NCBI GenBank assembly: GCA_964604905.1
Contig: CAZSCC010000518.1
Span: 1-8,434, forward strand
DNA: 8,434 bases
Source: JACQFK01 sp964604905
GTDB taxonomy: Bacteria; Planctomycetota; MHYJ01; JACPRB01
Reading direction: 5' to 3'
Below the pieces are notes generated by a model. The model had not been told where the DNA came from. It ran no database searches and saw only the letters and a list, made by a program, of their open reading frames with translations. Within the stretch, counting starts at the first letter, position 1. Every line of letters starts with the position of its first letter. The translations under genes were made by a program, and so were the position numbers. Shown in pieces: positions 5,035 through 8,434 of the stretch.

Positions 5035-6330
5035 ATGCCGGGAAAAGTCAGGCTGAAGATGGTCAAGGGGCCTCTGGAGGGCAAGGAGTTCTCGTTCGAG
5101 GAGCACGAAACGTTCGTCTTCGGTAAGGCGGACGATTGCCACGCTGTAATCCCAGACAAGTACGTCTCCCGGCACCATTTCCTCCTCGAGGCCAATCCGC
5201 CCTTCGCCAGGCTTCGCGATCTGGGAAGCCTGAATGGGACCGATGTCAACAAGGTCCTGCGAGGGAAGCGGGAAAGGAACGAAAAACCCGGGGATGCGGC
5301 CAAGCGCAAGTTCCCTGAAGTGGACTTGAAGGACAAGGATGTGATCAAGGTCGGCAAGACCGAGCTCGTAGTCTCGATCGAGGGGGCGGAGATCGATGAG
5401 CCCACTCGACTTGCGGAGCCCCCCCCGAATGCGGCCGCGGACGATCCCGCTGAGATTCTCATCCGATTGATCGCCGATGCGGCAAGAGCGCAGGGAAAAG
5501 CCGTGCCGGGAGATATCTCCGGCTACGAGAAGGTCAAGATCCTTGGGAAGGGGGGGATGGGGGCCGTCTACCTGGCCCGCCGGAAGTCGGACAACTCTCA
5601 AGTGGCGCTGAAGGTCATGCTCTCCAAGATCGCCGTCGACGACATTTCGAAGGACAGGTTCGCGCGCGAAATCGACATCCTCAAGTCGCTTCGGCACGAC
5701 AACATCGTCCGCTTCCTCGACCAGGGCTCTGCAGGGACCGGATTCTACTTCGTCATGGAGTACTGCCCGGGGGGGTGCCTCCGGACCCTCCAGAAGCGGC
5801 GAGGGGGCCGGCTGGGGCTGTCCGAGGTGGGGCCCCTCATCCTCCAGGCCCTCGACGGACTCGCCCATGCGCACAAAAAGGGATTCGTGCATCGCGACCT
5901 CAAGCCCGAAAACATCCTCCTGACCTCCGAAAGTGGCGGGACGGCGAAGGTCTCCGATTTCGGACTGGCGCGCAGTTTTGAGAAGTACGGGTACTCGGGG
6001 ATGACCTCCTCCAACAGCACGATGGGGACGTTCCCGTTCATGCCCAAGGAGCAGGTGACGGACTTCAAGCACGTCAAGCCTCCCGCCGACATCTGGAGCA
6101 TGGGTGCGACGCTCTACAACCTGCTGACCGGACAAGTCCCTCGGGATGTCAAGGAGGGTGAGGACCCCATCGAAGTGATCCTGAGGGGGGATGTCGTGCC
6201 CATCGAGAAGAGAGACCCCGCAATTCCGGGCAATGTGGCGAAGGTCATCAATCGCTCGATTCGGACCAAACCGGAGGACCGTTACCAGACCGCCGCAGAA
6301 TTCCGAGAGGCGCTTTCCAAGGTGATCTGA
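5035..6330 (+). CDS. FHA domain Ser/Thr protein kinase (canonical)
   Basis: 431 aa, soluble. FHA domain about 1-117: G30-K31, VSRHH (44-48) with S45, R46 and H48, then LGSLNGTDVN (63-72). A charged insertion (about 73-95, ending DAAKRKF) separates this from VDLKDKDVIKVG. An Ala/Pro/Glu-rich linker (about 118-158) leads to the kinase domain (about 163-431) with every catalytic element: GKGGMGAVY (171-179), VALK with K193, E212, HRDLKPEN with D288 and N293, DFG (308-310), MPKEQ (336-340) and ADIWSMG. The activation segment (311-335) is rich in Ser/Thr and could be autophosphorylated. It should phosphorylate Ser/Thr on unknown cytosolic substrates, with the FHA domain docking phosphothreonine proteins. 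ATG 5035 has AAGGAG 6 nt upstream; the frame stays open back into the cREC gene, but there is no good start there. It is a paralogue of the next gene (both begin MPGKV), 31 nt downstream, so they form a tandem duplication. Confidence 0.94.
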   Translation: MPGKVRLKMVKGPLEGKEFSFEEHETFVFGKADDCHAVIPDKYVSRHHFLLEANPPFARLRDLGSLNGTDVNKVLRGKRERNEKPGDAAKRKFPEVDLKDKDVIKVGKTELVVSIEGAEIDEPTRLAEPPPNAAADDPAEILIRLIADAARAQGKAVPGDISGYEKVKILGKGGMGAVYLARRKSDNSQVALKVMLSKIAVDDISKDRFAREIDILKSLRHDNIVRFLDQGSAGTGFYFVMEYCPGGCLRTLQKRRGGRLGLSEVGPLILQALDGLAHAHKKGFVHRDLKPENILLTSESGGTAKVSDFGLARSFEKYGYSGMTSSNSTMGTFPFMPKEQVTDFKHVKPPADIWSMGATLYNLLTGQVPRDVKEGEDPIEVILRGDVVPIEKRDPAIPGNVAKVINRSIRTKPEDRYQTAAEFREALSKVI

Positions 6331-6361
6331 TGAGGGTGTGCAAACCGCTGCGGAGGGCGTC

Positions 6362-7660
6362 ATGCCGGGCAAGGTGATCCTGACCATGACTGAAGGTCCG
6401 ACCCCGGGAAAAGTGTTCGAGTTCAGGGAGCACGAAGCTCTTGTCATCGGTCGATCGAGGAACTGCCAGGTCCGGCTGAGCGCGGAGGACAAGAAGGTCG
6501 CCCGTCATCAATGGCTGCTCGAGGTCAACCCGCCGAAGGCACGACTCCGGGACCTGGGAAGCCTGAACGGGACCTTCGTCAACGGAAAGAAATACGGAGG
6601 GCGATCGCCTGGGGAGTCTCCGGATGCGGCTGTGAAGCGCGGCATCGTTCAGGTGGACCTGAGCGACGGGGACGAAGTCCGCGCGGGGGGGACTCGTTTC
6701 AAGGTCCAGATTGAAACGCCCCCCCCAGCCGCCTGCGAACCCACGGAGGTCCTGGTCGGCCGGATGCTGGACAGCGTTCGCGTCGCGGGCGATCTCGGCC
6801 TGGACGATATTCCCGGCTACAAGCTCCTTAACCTGATCAGGAAGGGCGGGAATGGGGCCGTCTATCGAGCCCAGCGCAAGAAGGACGGAACCATCGCCGC
6901 CATCAAGGTGATGCTGGCGCGAGTCAGGGTCATCGACCAAGCCCGGCGGAAGTTCCTCAGGGAGATCAAGGTGACCGAGCGGTGCGACCACCCGCGGTGC
7001 GTGAAATTCCTCGAGAGCGGATCCTTCGATGACAACTTCTTCTTTGCCATGGAGTACTGCGAAGGCGGGAGCGTGGATGGGCTGATGGGGCGGCGCGGGG
7101 GGCGGTTGGCTCCGGCAGAGGCTGTCCCGCTGGCAATTCAGGCGCTCGAGGGCCTGGCCTTCGTCCATCAGTTGAAAGAGGAGGATAAGAAGGACACGTT
7201 CGTCCATCGCGACCTCAAGCCGTCCAATCTGCTCCTCACGAGGCTGGAGGGCGGCTCGGTCAAGGTCACGGACTACGGCTTGGGAAAGAAGTTCGACGAG
7301 GCGGGCCTCACCTCGCTGACGCTCACCGGCGAGTTCGCGGGGACGTTTCAGTTCATGCCCCGCGAGCAGATCATCGACTTCAAGCGGCTCACGCCTGCCG
7401 CAGACGTGTGGAGCATGGGCGCGACGCTGTACAATATGTTGACCGGCGCATTCGCGAGGGATTTCCCGGCGGGCGCCGACCCGGTCGCGGTAGTCCTCAA
7501 CAAGCCGGTCGTCCCCATCGTCGAGCGCGACCCCAGCATCTCCAAGAGGCTTGCGGAGGTGGTCGGCCGCGCACTCGCGGAGGAGATCGGAGACCGATAC
7601 GCCTCCGCGGACGAGTTCCGGAGAGCACTGGAGAAGATCCTCCCCTTGGGCTCCCACTAG
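6362..7660 (+). CDS. FHA domain Ser/Thr protein kinase (variant motifs)
   Basis: 432 aa. Architecture is the same as the preceding paralogue: FHA about 1-118, linker, kinase about 153-428. FHA: G30-R31 and H49 and LGSLNGTFVNG (65-75), but the usual phosphate-contacting Ser of the SRxH motif is Ala (VARHQ, 46-50). The same insertion as in the paralogue follows (GESPDAAVKRG, 84-94). Kinase: the glycine loop reads RKGGNGAVY (160-168), with Arg in place of the first Gly; AAIK with K182; E201; HRDLKPSN with D284 and N289; DYG (304-306) instead of DFG; MPREQ (332-336); ADVWSMG. A short Lys/Asp/Glu-rich insertion (271-279) precedes the catalytic loop. All strictly catalytic residues are kept, so activity is likely, but phosphopeptide binding by the FHA domain may be altered. 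ATG 6362 has GGAGG 5 nt upstream; a GTG at 6338 lacks this. It is followed by PP2C after 17 nt, suggesting a kinase/phosphatase pair. Confidence 0.93.
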   Translation: MPGKVILTMTEGPTPGKVFEFREHEALVIGRSRNCQVRLSAEDKKVARHQWLLEVNPPKARLRDLGSLNGTFVNGKKYGGRSPGESPDAAVKRGIVQVDLSDGDEVRAGGTRFKVQIETPPPAACEPTEVLVGRMLDSVRVAGDLGLDDIPGYKLLNLIRKGGNGAVYRAQRKKDGTIAAIKVMLARVRVIDQARRKFLREIKVTERCDHPRCVKFLESGSFDDNFFFAMEYCEGGSVDGLMGRRGGRLAPAEAVPLAIQALEGLAFVHQLKEEDKKDTFVHRDLKPSNLLLTRLEGGSVKVTDYGLGKKFDEAGLTSLTLTGEFAGTFQFMPREQIIDFKRLTPAADVWSMGATLYNMLTGAFARDFPAGADPVAVVLNKPVVPIVERDPSISKRLAEVVGRALAEEIGDRYASADEFRRALEKILPLGSH

Positions 7661-7677
7661 CTGGGTGGGCAGAAAGG

Positions 7678-8434
7678 ATGCTCGTGACTGTTGAGACAAG
7701 CCAGCGATTCGTGCCTGAACGCTGGCGCGCGGCCGGACTGAGCGACGAGGGGCAGATGCGTCCCAAGAATGAGGACGCCTTCCGGCTCCTCACTGACCGA
7801 GGGTACTTCATTGTCGCCGACGGTGTCGGCGGGGGACACGCGGGAGAGACCGCCGCGAAGATCGTCGTCGAGACCCTGCCCCGCATGCTGGTCGATCGCT
7901 TCGTGGGCCACTCCTCCCAGTCCGCGCGCCTCTCCTCATCGTCCGAGCCGTCGCGCGATCCCATCGAGAAGACGAAGCTCGTCCTCCGCGATACGATCGT
8001 TGAACTCAGCCAGCTCATCTGGAAACAGTCGGCAGGACAGCCCGGGCTCGCGGGGATGGGCTCGACGCTCGTCCTGGCCTGCATCCGCGGCGACCACGCC
8101 TACATCGCCCACATGGGCGACAGCCGCGCCTATCGGTACAGGCAGGATGCCCTCGAACCGCTCACCCAGGACCACTCCGTCGTGGGTATCCTGCTCCGTG
8201 ACGGGAAGATCACCGAGGAGGAGGCCCGCCGCCATCCCGCGCGCGGCAGCCTCTCCCGGTTCATGGGCATGGAGAGCGTCGTCTACCCGGACGTCCAGGA
8301 CTTCAAACTCGCAACCGGGGATCGGCTACTCCTCTGCAGCGACGGTCTCACGGGAATGCTTTCGGACAAGGACATCGCCAGGACGCTTGAGAGAGTCCGA
8401 GATCCTGAGGCCGCCTGCCAGGCGATGGTGAAGG
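7678..8434 (+). CDS. PP2C-family Ser/Thr protein phosphatase (3' end cut off)
   Basis: 252 residues are visible before the window ends; the gene has no stop here and continues beyond it. It is a metal-dependent PPM/PP2C phosphatase without a membrane segment in the visible part. Motifs in order: MRPKNED (27-33), with D33 a metal ligand; VADGVGGG (46-53), with D48 binding metals; AGMGSTLV (125-132); AHMGDSRAY (144-152); LTQDHS (162-167); LLLCSDGL (217-224), with metal ligand D222. Family domains are about 240-260 residues, so only a small C-terminal part of the domain, plus any tail, is missing. A Ser-rich insertion (about 79-92) lies between the second motif and the next helix. It would dephosphorylate phospho-Ser/Thr, most likely the adjacent kinases or their targets. 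ATG 7678 directly abuts AGAAAGG; GTG 7684, 6 nt after it, is an equally plausible start. It is the fifth gene of the plus-strand run. Confidence 0.93.
   Translation, partial: MLVTVETSQRFVPERWRAAGLSDEGQMRPKNEDAFRLLTDRGYFIVADGVGGGHAGETAAKIVVETLPRMLVDRFVGHSSQSARLSSSSEPSRDPIEKTKLVLRDTIVELSQLIWKQSAGQPGLAGMGSTLVLACIRGDHAYIAHMGDSRAYRYRQDALEPLTQDHSVVGILLRDGKITEEEARRHPARGSLSRFMGMESVVYPDVQDFKLATGDRLLLCSDGLTGMLSDKDIARTLERVRDPEAACQAMVK

Noticed and set aside
5014..7699. Two minus-strand open frames of about 490 codons opposite the paralogous kinases
   Set aside because: Both are shadows of the kinases; they overlap each other, carry no domain and resemble each other only because the kinases are paralogues.

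Overview
The window (8434 bp, high GC, strong G/C bias at third codon positions) looks like chromosomal DNA of a soil or aquatic bacterium, most likely a planctomycete or a close relative. The reasons are the density of Hanks-type Ser/Thr kinases with an N-terminal FHA domain, an ECF-like sigma factor whose N-terminus has an FPATIW motif, and a characteristic long insertion inside two of the FHA domains. This taxonomic call is inference from protein family style; no rRNA or universal marker is present.

Left edge (1-142, minus strand): a complete tRNA-Cys(GCA) with encoded CCA, followed by a hairpin terminator and preceded by a sigma70-like promoter. 143-334 holds nothing I recognise. 335-967 (minus): a terminator hairpin and a small exported protein with a phospholipase A2-like core (GPG loop, CKDHDKRY catalytic motif) and an Ala/Lys/Glu-rich helical tail.

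Middle (1080-3092, plus): a two-gene unit, an FHA / CxxC-CxxC / kinase protein and an ECF-like sigma factor 3 nt downstream. A good promoter lies so close to the kinase ATG that the mRNA is probably leaderless. A convergent minus-strand gene of unknown function (3036-3557) overlaps the sigma factor's 3' end.

Right side (3695-8434, plus): a tightly spaced five-gene run: an unknown helical protein, a stand-alone receiver-like protein of the cyclic-phosphate-processing type (cREC), two tandem paralogous FHA-kinases and a PP2C phosphatase cut by the window end. The likely theme is phosphothreonine signalling: kinases write, FHA domains read and PP2C erases, with the sigma factor as a plausible output. 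Across the three kinases the Mg-binding motif reads DFD, DFG and DYG and the glycine loops vary from degenerate to canonical. One possibility is one canonical active kinase with two specialised or regulatory partners. The physical link between the two plus-strand units is only proximity.
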